Below are positions 23,110 through 32,000 of a stretch of 64,000 bases of DNA, piece after piece (the first letter of the stretch is position 1; each line of letters opens with the position of its first letter). The stretch is from Alphaproteobacteria bacterium (lineage in GTDB: Bacteria > Pseudomonadota > Alphaproteobacteria > RF32 > CAG-239), in assembly GCA_015062235.1 (NCBI GenBank), contig SUUZ01000003.1, forward strand, positions 30,736-94,735. The letters run 5' to 3'. The notes below the pieces were generated by a model. That model saw only the letters and a list, made by a program, of their open reading frames with translations, made no database searches and was not told where the DNA came from. Made by a program: the position numbers and the translations under genes.

Positions 23110-24033
23110 ATGAATAAAAAAAGTCCCAAGAATAAAACGTTATACATTACAGACAATTTAATAAAATCGTACGCAACTAAATGTTTAAAAATTGAAAACA
23201 AAATAAGAAATATTGAAACTATTAAAAACAAAACAATTATTGGTAATAGTTTTGAAATCTTAAAAATGATTCCTACTGATTCTGTAGACCTAGTAGTAAC
23301 AGACCCCCCTTACAATATTGAAAAAAAATTCAACCAAGAATCTTTTAAGCGAATGATTGATGCCGATTATATCAAATGGCTAGACATATGGATTAAAGAG
23401 CTTCGGCGTATTCTAAAAAATACTGGTTCTATTTACATTTGCTGTGATTGGAATAGTTCTCCACTTGTTTGGTCAGTAATGAAAAAATATTTTATAGTAC
23501 GTAATCGTATTACCTGGGAAAGAGAAAAGGGAAGAGCTTCATTAAAAAATTGGAAAAACAATATTGAAGATATTTATTTTGCAACGGTTTCAGATGATTA
23601 TACATTTAACCTTAATAAAGTAATGATAAAAAAAGACGTACTAGCACCTTATAGAGATGGAAATGGTAACGCTAAAGATTGGTTTTTAGAAAATGGTAAA
23701 AAATATAGATTAACAGCGCCATCAAATGTTTGGACGGATATCACAATACCTTATTGGTCCATGAAAGAAAATACTGAACACCCAACTCAAAAGCCTGAAA
23801 AATTAATAGCTAAACTAATTTTAGCATCATCAAATGAAAATGATTTGGTATTAGATCCTTTTTTAGGCTCTGGAACAACGTCTGTTGTGGCAAAAAAATT
23901 AAAAAGAAACTATATTGGTATTGAAATAGACGCAGGATACGCCTCCATCTGCGAAAAACGATTAGAAGATATCAATGAGACTATCCAAGGATATAACGGA
24001 AAATACTTTTTAGCACGAGGAACCAAAGAATAA
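23110..24033 (+). CDS. DNA methyltransferase, beta-class N6-adenine/N4-cytosine type (orphan)
   Basis: 307 residues. Catalytic motif IV TDPPYNI (64-70) comes before the SAM-binding motif I DPFLGSGTTS (about 258), the order of beta-class amino-methyltransferases such as YhdJ and CcrM. A target-recognition region lies between (WEREKGRASLKNWKNNIED), and a HPTQKPEKLIAKLIL motif just before motif I is typical of the group. The DPPY form fits adenine N6 methylation better than N4-cytosine, but the target sequence cannot be read. No partner nuclease is adjacent, and it lacks the CcrM C-terminal extension. It may be a regulatory or maintenance methylase or a remnant of a lost R-M system. Confidence 0.9.
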   Translation: MNKKSPKNKTLYITDNLIKSYATKCLKIENKIRNIETIKNKTIIGNSFEILKMIPTDSVDLVVTDPPYNIEKKFNQESFKRMIDADYIKWLDIWIKELRRILKNTGSIYICCDWNSSPLVWSVMKKYFIVRNRITWEREKGRASLKNWKNNIEDIYFATVSDDYTFNLNKVMIKKDVLAPYRDGNGNAKDWFLENGKKYRLTAPSNVWTDITIPYWSMKENTEHPTQKPEKLIAKLILASSNENDLVLDPFLGSGTTSVVAKKLKRNYIGIEIDAGYASICEKRLEDINETIQGYNGKYFLARGTKE

Positions 24034-24103
24034 TACAAAATCATTCAACAAAATGCACACTACAAGAAAATTTTTCACTCTTGTAGTGTGCTACTTGAAT
24101 ATT

Positions 24104-24979
24104 CTATTGTAAAGTTGGAATATTTTTTCTTATTTTATTAATTGAATTAAATTCAATTTGTCTAACTCTTTCTTTTGATATATTATAAACACTACTTAAT
24201 TCTTCAAGAGTAATCGGTTTTTGATATAAACGTCGTTTAAATAAAATATCCTTTTCTCTAGGATTCAAACACTCAAGAGCCTGAATAAACGCCTGTTTAC
24301 GATACATATGTGTTTCACTACAAATTATCCTTTCTTCTTGGTTAGGAGTCATATCAGACACAAAATCTAACACCTCAGGACTATCAGACTCGTCATCATT
24401 TACCAAAGAGTTTAAGGAACTGTCATGAGAACAAATACGAGAATTCATCTCCGTAACATCTTTAGGACTAACAGAAAGTCTTTCTGCAATATCATTAATT
24501 ATATTATTATCCATTTCTTTATCATCCATAAGATTTAATTGTTTTTTTATTTTTCGAAGATTAAAAAATAATTTCTTCTGAGCGTTCGTTGTCCCTATTT
24601 TAACTAAAGACCATGAATTTAAAATATACTTTTGAATAGAAGCTTTTATCCACCAAAGAGCATATGTTGAAAAACGAAAACCCTTATCTGGATCAAATTT
24701 CCTAACAGCCTGTATTAAACCTATATTACCTTCTGCTATAAGTTCACTAACGGGAAGACCATATCCGCGATAAGAGTTTACAACTTTTGCAACCAAGCGT
24801 AAATGAGATGTAACAAGCTTGTAAACCACTTGAGGATTATGAGATATTTTATATTCCTTAGCTAACATATATTCTTCTGCCTGCTCCAAAATTGGAAACT
24901 TTTTAATACTTTGCAAATAGCTTGTTAGACTCGAATTAAAAGAAATATCATTATTATCAATACCTGTTTCCTCGATCAT
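24104..24979 (-). CDS. rpoH: RNA polymerase sigma factor RpoH (sigma-32 type)
   Basis: Alternative sigma factor for heat-shock and envelope-stress genes. 291 residues: region 1.2 (LTSYLQSIKKFPILEQAEE), region 2 with the core-binding and -10 recognition segments (LVTSHLRLVAKVVNSYRGYG; GNIGLIQAVRKFDP; FSTYALWWIKASIQKYIL), the RpoH box (AQKKLFFNLRK) that separates this family from sigma-70 and sporulation sigmas, and region 4.2 (ITLEELSSVYNISKERVRQIE). The AAAGGAG site before ATG is strong. Transcribed alone, divergent from the LysR-like paralogue across a 480-base region. Confidence 0.96.
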   Translation of the reverse strand: MIEETGIDNNDISFNSSLTSYLQSIKKFPILEQAEEYMLAKEYKISHNPQVVYKLVTSHLRLVAKVVNSYRGYGLPVSELIAEGNIGLIQAVRKFDPDKGFRFSTYALWWIKASIQKYILNSWSLVKIGTTNAQKKLFFNLRKIKKQLNLMDDKEMDNNIINDIAERLSVSPKDVTEMNSRICSHDSSLNSLVNDDESDSPEVLDFVSDMTPNQEERIICSETHMYRKQAFIQALECLNPREKDILFKRRLYQKPITLEELSSVYNISKERVRQIEFNSINKIRKNIPTLQ

Positions 24980-25098
24980 TATTATACTCCTTTGCTAATA
25001 AAATTTGACCAATTAACATCTCGTCTTTTCATAGTGAAAATATTTTTTTACAAAAATCACAATAAAATCAATAACAAAAAATCTGATTAAATGTCCGA

Positions 25099-25121
25099 TT
25101 TTTTCGAATATTTCGAAAAAA
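25099..25121. promoter_or_regulatory. perfect inverted repeat in the rpoH/LysR divergent region
   Basis: ttttttcgaa, three-base centre, ttcgaaaaaa: ten-base perfect arms. Spacing and position about 120 bases from the rpoH start fit an operator in a divergent promoter region. It lacks GC content for a good terminator. Confidence 0.45.
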
Positions 25122-25319
25122 TATAGCAGAGTGCACTAATTTTTAGAACAGTAGGATAACTAACGCAACACTATTGAAGTGCCAAAGTAAGTAGTATATT
25201 TTTGCAACCATCGGTGTACTAATTTTTCGACACCTCTTATCTAAAAATAGGTTGTTGATTAGTTAAAAGTTAGATATATACTGCTAGACGAACAGTTATT
25301 AAAACAAAGTGTTTTAAGT

Positions 25320-25451
25320 TTGTCCGAGCCGTCAGAAGCTCAATGCATTAACTGGCTATATCGCCTAAATGTCCTTGCTCTATACGCCATTATATTATGG
25401 TCGGGGAGCTTTAACGAATGTACAGAAGTCTTAGAAGACTTTAAAGGTTAA
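25320..25451 (+). CDS. possible leader ORF upstream of the LysR-like gene
   Basis: An open frame without stops runs from about 25261 to the TAA at 25449-25451, in the same frame as the downstream gene. A TTG at 25320 would give 43 residues (MSEPSEAQCINWLYRLNV, then a hydrophobic stretch, ending LEDFKG). The 3' end overlaps a hairpin at 25426-25441, and the next gene starts 12 bases later. It may be a leader peptide, a decayed N-terminal extension or chance. There is no ribosome site before the TTG. Confidence 0.2.
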   Translation: MSEPSEAQCINWLYRLNVLALYAIILWSGSFNECTEVLEDFKG

Positions 25452-25463
25452 AGGATCATATCA

Positions 25464-26474
25464 ATGCATTTGATTTCTGAACTCTCCGACCACCTTAAAA
25501 CAGTTCATCGTAAGATGAGCGAGGACAAAATGGTTACCAAAAAAGATTTATCTATGATTGAAAGTGTGCTTTTTTTACAGGCGATTGATCAATTCGCAGG
25601 TAAACGAAAAGCATCTGAGGCTCTGTCTACTTCCATTGATACAATTAATAAATATATAGATTCTTTAGAGCAAGATTTAGGGATTAAACTTATATCTTCT
25701 AGTGGGCGTGGTAGTACTCTTACTAGCGCAGCTCAGAAAATTATTTCTAAAACAGCCAAAATCAAAGAAGCTTTAGATGACATTTATAATATTCGTCTTG
25801 AAAATAGGGAAATAAAAGGCGAAGTAAGAGTATTTATATCACTTGGTTATGCCTCATATATGGTTCCACAAGACTTATCATCTTTATTTGATTTATTTCC
25901 AGAACTAAAAATCGTATCTAATACCGCATTAGATGCATCTGCAGTTAACGTGCGTGATATTGATATAGCTTTAACTTATGAAGAAATAGACGATTTTGAT
26001 GTAACATTAATAATAGATAAAAAAGTACATTGTGGCTTTTTTGCCTCTTCAAAATATTTAGCGGAACATGGTTATCCTGTTGATCTTGATGATATGGTAA
26101 AAAATCATCGCTTTATTACAAAACACGATAGCCTATTAAAAAAAGCTATCGGAGCAGAAAAATTTGAACGTGCTCGCATCAATTTCGTATCCAATAATAC
26201 CTTAGCTATTATTAACGCATTAGAAAACAATGTTGGTATAGGTATTATGCCCTTAAGTTTCGCTTTAAAAGGATTGGTTTGTTTAGATAACATTATTTGT
26301 GATATACCCGTTCATTATCGTTTATATGCCAACAGAAATACTAAAGATATTCCTCGCGTAAGAACTCTTATCAATTTCTATAAAGGAATCATGGACAAGC
26401 TAGAAAATCCTGTCCCTGTACCATCTCTAAAAGGTGAAACCATGCCAATCATTCGTGAGCTAGCAAATAAGTAG
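25464..26474 (+). CDS. LysR-like transcriptional regulator (paralogue 2)
   Basis: 336 residues with the same plan as the protein at 16348: helix-turn-helix (AIDQFAGKRKASEALSTS, DTINKYIDSLEQDLGIKL, GRGSTLT) and a LysR-type substrate-binding domain (INFYKGIMD near the end). It carries about 35 additional N-terminal residues before the helix-turn-helix and a proline-containing C-terminal tail (ENPVPVPSLKGE). AAGGA lies eight bases before the ATG. The long divergent region with inverted repeats suggests autoregulation and perhaps a link to rpoH. Ligand unknown. Confidence 0.8.
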   Translation: MHLISELSDHLKTVHRKMSEDKMVTKKDLSMIESVLFLQAIDQFAGKRKASEALSTSIDTINKYIDSLEQDLGIKLISSSGRGSTLTSAAQKIISKTAKIKEALDDIYNIRLENREIKGEVRVFISLGYASYMVPQDLSSLFDLFPELKIVSNTALDASAVNVRDIDIALTYEEIDDFDVTLIIDKKVHCGFFASSKYLAEHGYPVDLDDMVKNHRFITKHDSLLKKAIGAEKFERARINFVSNNTLAIINALENNVGIGIMPLSFALKGLVCLDNIICDIPVHYRLYANRNTKDIPRVRTLINFYKGIMDKLENPVPVPSLKGETMPIIRELANK

Positions 26475-26623
26475 TTTTTAACATAATTCTTATTCATAAA
26501 CAAGACCTTACGCGTCTCTTCATACTACGCCACATGCCTCTTTATCTAAGATGGACACATCAAGAATTGGGCTAAAACCATTAAACAAAAATTCCCAAAA
26601 AATTACATAAAAAAATATCTTAC

Positions 26624-27514
26624 CTACAGATGACAACACTCACCACAAAATGTTTTTTCTACTTGAATATTGCAATGATTTATCCCAAATCTATCCTCTA
26701 ATCTACTAGCTATTATTGACACTACATCAATATTACAACTTTCAACATGACATTCTAAAGCTATATTATTATCACTTATACTCCATAAATGTATATGGTG
26801 TACGTTTTTAACATCTTTTATCTCTAAAATACACTCCTTTACTTGCTCAATATCTATATTATCAGGAGCAGCGTTCATTAAAATGTTAACAATTTTAGGG
26901 AATGTTATAATTGATTGAAAAATCATATAAAAAGCAATTACAATCGCAACCACACCATCGATACTATATATTTCAAACCAAACAACACAAATCCCTGAAA
27001 TAATAACACCAATAGAACCAAATACATCTGCCAAATTATGAATAAATACCATTTTCATATTTGTATTATGGTCCGAATCATGATGAGATATTTTTGCTGT
27101 AAATATATCAACAGCTAATGCCAAAACAGAAATCCAAACAATCATCATACCTTCAATTTGCCCAGGTTGAATTAAGCGTCCAATACCTTCAATCAACAAA
27201 TAGCAACCTGATATGAATAATAAAATTAAATTTACAAAACCACCAATAATTTCGGCTCTTTTAAAACCATATGTATACTTAGAAGATGCTTTTTTATTTC
27301 CTATCTTAAACGCAATAACTGCAATTAAAATTGATAATGCATCAGAAGTATTATGCAGTGCATCCCCAACCAAAGCAACACTACCCGAAAATATACCACC
27401 AATAATTTCTGCTATAGATAAAAGCATATTAACAACAAATGATAAAATCAACATTTTTACAGATTTTTCATTTACTTCACCATGGTGACAATGATGATGA
27501 CACTGTCCTGACAT
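26624..27514 (-). CDS. cation diffusion facilitator family metal exporter (CzcD/ZitB-like)
   Basis: Inner-membrane metal/H+ antiporter, 296 residues. It has a His-rich N-terminus (CHHHCHHGE), six predicted helices, metal-site residues in helix 2 (ALVGDALHNTSDA) and helix 5 (MVFIHNLADVFGS), and the cytoplasmic C-terminal ferredoxin-like domain (VKNVHHIHLWSISDNNIALECHV) with a Cys-rich end (CGECCHL). The H-x3-D site in helix 2 is of the Zn/Cd/Co type. It is the last gene of a metallothionein-CsoR-CDF operon, 14 bases after csoR, so induction by the sensed metal is expected. The metal is not certain. Confidence 0.93.
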   Translation of the reverse strand: MSGQCHHHCHHGEVNEKSVKMLILSFVVNMLLSIAEIIGGIFSGSVALVGDALHNTSDALSILIAVIAFKIGNKKASSKYTYGFKRAEIIGGFVNLILLFISGCYLLIEGIGRLIQPGQIEGMMIVWISVLALAVDIFTAKISHHDSDHNTNMKMVFIHNLADVFGSIGVIISGICVVWFEIYSIDGVVAIVIAFYMIFQSIITFPKIVNILMNAAPDNIDIEQVKECILEIKDVKNVHHIHLWSISDNNIALECHVESCNIDVVSIIASRLEDRFGINHCNIQVEKTFCGECCHL

Positions 27515-27528
27515 TATAGTTACTTTCT

Positions 27529-27810
27529 TTAATTATCGGATTTATCAAATAGAAGAACTAATTCATCTATTTTTTGCTGTAATTCTTCTTTAGGCGAATT
27601 AAAAGACGATGCAACACAATGATGTATATGCTTATTTAATATATTTTTTTCAACATTTTTTAATGCAGATCGAATTGCTTTTATTTGATATATTATATCT
27701 AAACAATATCGCTCTTCTTCTATCATCTTTTTAATTCCCTCAACTTGTCCTAATATACGATTAAGTTTAGGTAAATTATCGGAATGCCTTGGTTTTAATA
27801 TTGTTTGCAT
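27529..27810 (-). CDS. csoR: CsoR/RcnR/FrmR-family metal-sensing repressor
   Basis: 93-residue all-helical repressor (DUF156 fold) that binds DNA when apo and releases on metal binding. Candidate ligands: Cys in EERYCLDII, then His and Cys in NKHIHHCVAS, i.e. the Cys-His-x3-Cys pattern of Cu(I)-sensing CsoR rather than the His-rich RcnR set or the formaldehyde-sensing FrmR set. The start has AGGA six bases upstream. It lies between a metallothionein gene and a CDF exporter, and the operon promoter carries a matching inverted repeat. Subtype assignment as CsoR is a motif-based judgement. Confidence 0.85.
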   Translation of the reverse strand: MQTILKPRHSDNLPKLNRILGQVEGIKKMIEEERYCLDIIYQIKAIRSALKNVEKNILNKHIHHCVASSFNSPKEELQQKIDELVLLFDKSDN

Positions 27811-27818
27811 CTAATATC

Positions 27819-27995
27819 CTATTTACTAGTACAATGACATGCTTCACAACATTTATTATCTTCTGCACACTGACAGTTATCACCGCAAGTACAGCTTTTC
27901 TCACAATGACATTCTCTACCATCTTGACCACATTGACAATTATCACCACATTGACAATTTTCACACTTGCAATTTGGATTGCTACATTTAACCAT
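27819..27995 (-). CDS. metallothionein-like Cys-rich protein
   Basis: 58 residues, 17 of them Cys, arranged mostly as C-x-C and C-x2-C (KCENCQCGDNCQCG; CHCEKSCTCGDNCQC; KCCEACHC). That density and spacing indicate a cytosolic thiolate-cluster metal store. The C-x-C-G-D-N-C-x-C unit appears twice, suggesting internal duplication. The frame can start upstream at 28034, but AGGAG sits seven bases before the ATG at 27995 (MVKCSNPNC) and the extra residues are unlike metallothionein. First gene of the CsoR-controlled operon. Confidence 0.88.
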   Translation of the reverse strand: MVKCSNPNCKCENCQCGDNCQCGQDGRECHCEKSCTCGDNCQCAEDNKCCEACHCTSK

Positions 27996-28039
27996 TTTCT
28001 TTCTCCTATAAACGTATTTTTTAGAACACAACACCAGTA

Positions 28040-28065
28040 ATATACCCCTGTAGGGTATATGTCAA
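28040..28065 (-). promoter_or_regulatory. CsoR operator inside the metallothionein-csoR-CDF promoter
   Basis: Inverted repeat atataccc (28040-28047) / gggtatat (28053-28060) with a five-base centre, matching the G/C-tract-flanked-by-TAT form of known CsoR boxes. On the minus strand a perfect -35 TTGACA (28065-28060) abuts it and TATATT/TATTAC follows at 15-17 bases, so the operator occupies the promoter spacer. Repressor binding would block polymerase. Confidence 0.8.
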
Positions 28066-28087
28066 TATTATTTCAACATACAAAAAA

Positions 28088-28114
28088 AAGCCGCCTAATA
28101 ACATTAAACGGCTT
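28088..28114 (-). terminator. terminator after galU
   Basis: Stem aagccg / cggctt with an inner TAAT/ATTA pairing, followed on the minus strand by seven or more T residues, six bases beyond the galU stop. Confidence 0.75.
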
Positions 28115-28119
28115 AATCA

Positions 28120-29007
28120 CTATACCATCATCGTATTCAACAGATCACAGCAATATGCCCTCATATCTGGGTCTTCCATTAGAGTCAGTTTGAGGTTAGA
28201 TTTTTCTAGCTCTTTATTCGTACCACAATCAAATCTCATTGCATCACATAACACACCTGTTAATTTCATTCCTCTTTCTGCTGCCAACCCCATTGCGTCA
28301 GCTAAATTAATTTCACCATTAGTTCCTTTTTGAACTTCTGGCAAAATATCCATAATTTCATTTGGTAAAATATATGGTCCCATACTAGCATAATTAGAAG
28401 GAACATTATCAATTGATGGTTTTTCAATTTTACCTTTAGCTCTAACTAAACGCCCATCACGAACAGCGCCACATAAAACACCATAACGAATAACTTCCTC
28501 TTTAGGAAATTCCATAATATTTTCAACCATTCCACCTTCTTTTTCATAAACATCCAAAAGCTGAGCCAAAACCCCCTTACCATGCAAATTTATATATACA
28601 TCATCTGGCCACATTACAACAAAATCTCTATCACCCACAATCTCTTTAGCCATCAAAATTGCGTGACCATTACCTAGCGGTTGAGCCTGTTCTGCAAATG
28701 AAAACTTCATACCCTCTGGAATAATCTTTAATAATTCATCTAAAATAGCCAATTTATTTTTTTCTCTCAAATGATTCTCTAACCATGGATAAGGAGCAAA
28801 ATGCTTTTCAAATAAATGTTTACAAGACTGGTCACTATAAATAAATACAATTTCTTTGATTCCAATTTCAGCACAAGCATCAACAGCATACTGAATGATT
28901 GGCTTACTATGCAATGTTAGGAATCCCTTATGCAAAGCCTTGGTTGCAGGCAAATTCCTTGTTGACAATCCTGCAACTGGTAAAATACAAACCTCTGGTT
29001 TTCTCAT
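28120..29007 (-). CDS. galU: UTP-glucose-1-phosphate uridylyltransferase
   Basis: Makes UDP-glucose from UTP and glucose-1-phosphate for cell-envelope glycans. About 295 residues. N-terminal nucleotide-binding motif LPVAGLSTRNLPATKALHKG (a slight variant of the usual G-x-G-T-R-x-L-P-x-T-K), KPIIQYAVDACAEIGI, EQAQPLGNGHAIL, the metal-binding VVMWPDDVY, and EKPSIDNVPSNYASMGPYI. The ATG at 29007 has GGAG nine bases upstream; a longer frame to 29049 lacks support. It sits between the metal operon and the AsmA-like gene. Confidence 0.93.
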   Translation of the reverse strand: MRKPEVCILPVAGLSTRNLPATKALHKGFLTLHSKPIIQYAVDACAEIGIKEIVFIYSDQSCKHLFEKHFAPYPWLENHLREKNKLAILDELLKIIPEGMKFSFAEQAQPLGNGHAILMAKEIVGDRDFVVMWPDDVYINLHGKGVLAQLLDVYEKEGGMVENIMEFPKEEVIRYGVLCGAVRDGRLVRAKGKIEKPSIDNVPSNYASMGPYILPNEIMDILPEVQKGTNGEINLADAMGLAAERGMKLTGVLCDAMRFDCGTNKELEKSNLKLTLMEDPDMRAYCCDLLNTMMV

Positions 29008-29079
29008 GAAAATAAACTCCAAATAACAGTTATTCTTTTTATATTTCACAGTATAATAATAAAAAACGAATTCCTCAAG

Positions 29080-32000
29080 CTAATTTGCACGAATGATACG
29101 CCCTTTTTTTATAATATTTTCATTAGAAACTTCTTCTTGTTTTTGAATATTTAGCTTTTCCCTTGAAAAATCAAGAACTCTTACTTCCTCGCTACTAATT
29201 TCTTGTTCTGCATTCTTAATCTCTTCTAAATCTCGAACAACTGTTAATGTTTTTCCTGTTTTTTTAATACTGATACTTCCAGTATTTTCCTCAACTCTAC
29301 GTCTATTTTCTTCATCTTCAATTTTAGTATTATATTCTTCCTCGGCAGCCAAAATCTTAGAATCTACCATTTTTTTAAAAATATCTATATCTTGTTTTAA
29401 GATATCTCGACCATTTTTAATTTGTTCGTAACTAAAATTTAAGTCCTGATTACGTTGCTCATATATTTTAGCATCAGCATCTTCACCCATCACAAGTTTT
29501 TGATGTTTTTCTACATCATTATTTATATTTTCCAGTTTTTCTATCTTACTATCAATTTGTTCTTTTAGTAAACTCACCTCTGGATCTGTATCCAAACTAT
29601 AAGTTGTAATAATACTTGCTAAGCGCTCTCTATACTTATCATTCAATGAATTAAACATAAAAACATCTTGCTTAAACTGATTATGAATATCAACCACCCT
29701 ATTATATTCAGCCTCCCCTTGTTTTTTTAAATCATTTAAATATATTTCACTAACCTTTCCTGTACATATTTCAATTTCTTGCAAAGCAATATTATTTGCA
29801 CCTTTTAACTTATTAATTACTTCATTGTCTATTTTTACAATATCCACACTATTGAACGTTTCAACAAGAGCTGCTAATATAGCTGCCAATTCTTGCTTCA
29901 ACAAATTATACTTATTTACACTATCCTCACTAAAAGCTATTTGCTCTTTACTTTCTATTTCTTTCTCAAGATTATTTCTCGTACTTTTTACCAAATCATC
30001 TGCAATTTTTTTCTGCTCATCATACAAATTAGTCCAATAATTTTTTTCAGCTTCAATTTCTGCCTCTTTTGCAGCCTCTCGTTGCTCCTCTTTTGCCTGA
30101 TACATCTTAAATAATGAGCTAACATTAACATCAACATTAGGATTATCCATTCCATTTTTCAAAGAAAAAGAAAATTCAGGCAAATACTTTGGTTCATTAT
30201 ATTTAACATTAAATACAACATTCATCGTCCAATCATCTATATTTCCCTCTCCATAAGCCTTTATTTCTGAATTTACATTACCCAACGATACATCCGCTAA
30301 ACTATAATTTCCTGAATCAACAATTACTCGCCCTGATAACTTATCAATTAATGTTTTTCCTGACTCTACATTATTTTTAACAAATTCTGACAATCCATCC
30401 TTTTTTTCTCTTTTGATCAAATCATCATAAATCGCTTGCAAATTAATACCTCCAACCTCTGTTGTTGTAGCTTTAAACTCTCCTTTACCTTTAAGACTAC
30501 TAACAAAAGATTTTAAACTATCTGCTTTTGAATTAAAATCAAATCTTGTCGAAAATTTACCACCTTTAAGATTATAAGTTTTCCCTCCAATTGAAAAATC
30601 TGTCATATTTGCTTCTGGCATATTAACATTTGCACTAATAGAGGGTTCCCCAATCATATGCAAAGTTAGTGCTCCAGTCATTGGTGTATTTTTATAAACA
30701 GCTGCAAAACTACCTATTTCCACAACACCATTCACTAAAGATACACCAAAATCAGCATCTTTAAACAAATGTCTACCAACTGATAACTCATCAACCTTTA
30801 CATCTGCCTTCATATTAATACCAATATACGGAGAATAATCTATTTTATTAGTTGCCCAAAAAGGTTTATCTAAAAATGATACTAGAGCAGGCGCCTCCTC
30901 TCCTCTAATTTGAAAATCAGTTTTTGCCTTAGCTAAATATTTATCCAACTCTAACTTATTAACTTTAAAATTTCCAATAATGCTCGGACGCTCCCCACTA
31001 TCTTCATACGATGCACTACCTGATAAAGCGGTATAGCCAACATTAACATTCAAGTTGCTAAAATCCATATTTTTATCATTTCCAACAATTTTTGATTTAA
31101 ACCTAAACAATCCAAGATTAGATGACGCAGGCTCATATTTAGCTTTAATATTTTGCAACAATCTACTCAAATCTGGGTGCTTTACATCCAATTCTCCATC
31201 AAATTCTAAATTATCATTCAGTTTATGGACTCGTCCTTTATAACTTGCATTCATAGAACCTATATCAAATACCATATTAGTAGCAAAATCATCACTACTT
31301 CCATTTATAGCTCCATTTATACTGAATTTACTAAACTTCTTATAATCCAAATTAGGAACTTTAAGTTCTAATTTATTAATCAATGAAATAACATCATCAC
31401 TCTTTATATCATATTGCAAATTATCCATTTGCGGAATATTACCAAAACCAGCAACAGATCCCTTTAAACCAACATATGTATTGGCAACTTTTTCAATATT
31501 ACAATATTCTATATCCATCTTACCTTTTAATATATTTCCTTTAAAATCCACTTTTTCAAAGGGCATACTCTCATAAATAACCAAATCTGCTTTAGCGTTT
31601 AACACCATGTCAAAATCATTTAAAATTCCTAATTTACTAAATCTATATGCCATCCTTTGAGCCCAAGTCTTACTTTTTTCCTCTTCTGGTAATGAACTAA
31701 TATAGTTATCAAAATTTATTGTATCGGCGGTCAACACCAACATTATGTCTTTTCTTTCACCCAATATCACTCCCACCTCTCCAGATAAGGTACTTTTATC
31801 TAAACTAACTTTAATTGGGGATAGCTGAAATCTATCGAAATTGCCCGCTATTTTAGCTGTCAAAAGCATTTTTTTATAAACCGATGCAGCATTAGCTTTA
31901 GGTTCTAAATTTAACCACCTTAATGTTTTCATCAAATCCGTCGCATTAAGTGTCGTTTCTGCTTGATAATACACTTCATCATTATACGGATAAACACTCC

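Larger units (their letters stand above)
24980..25463. other. long regulatory region between divergent rpoH and a LysR-like gene
   Basis: 484 bases. It contains a perfect 10-bp inverted repeat (25099-25121), two copies of a 19-base imperfect direct repeat GTG(C/T)ACTAATTTTT (25131 and 25213), an open leader frame ending at 25451, and a short hairpin (25426-25441) just before the ribosome site of the LysR-like gene. No tRNA or known RNA family is recognised. Confidence 0.5.

Noticed and set aside
25120..25450. 6S RNA, tmRNA or RNase P RNA in the rpoH/LysR intergenic region
   Set aside because: None of the conserved cores could be recognised by eye; a covariance search would be needed.
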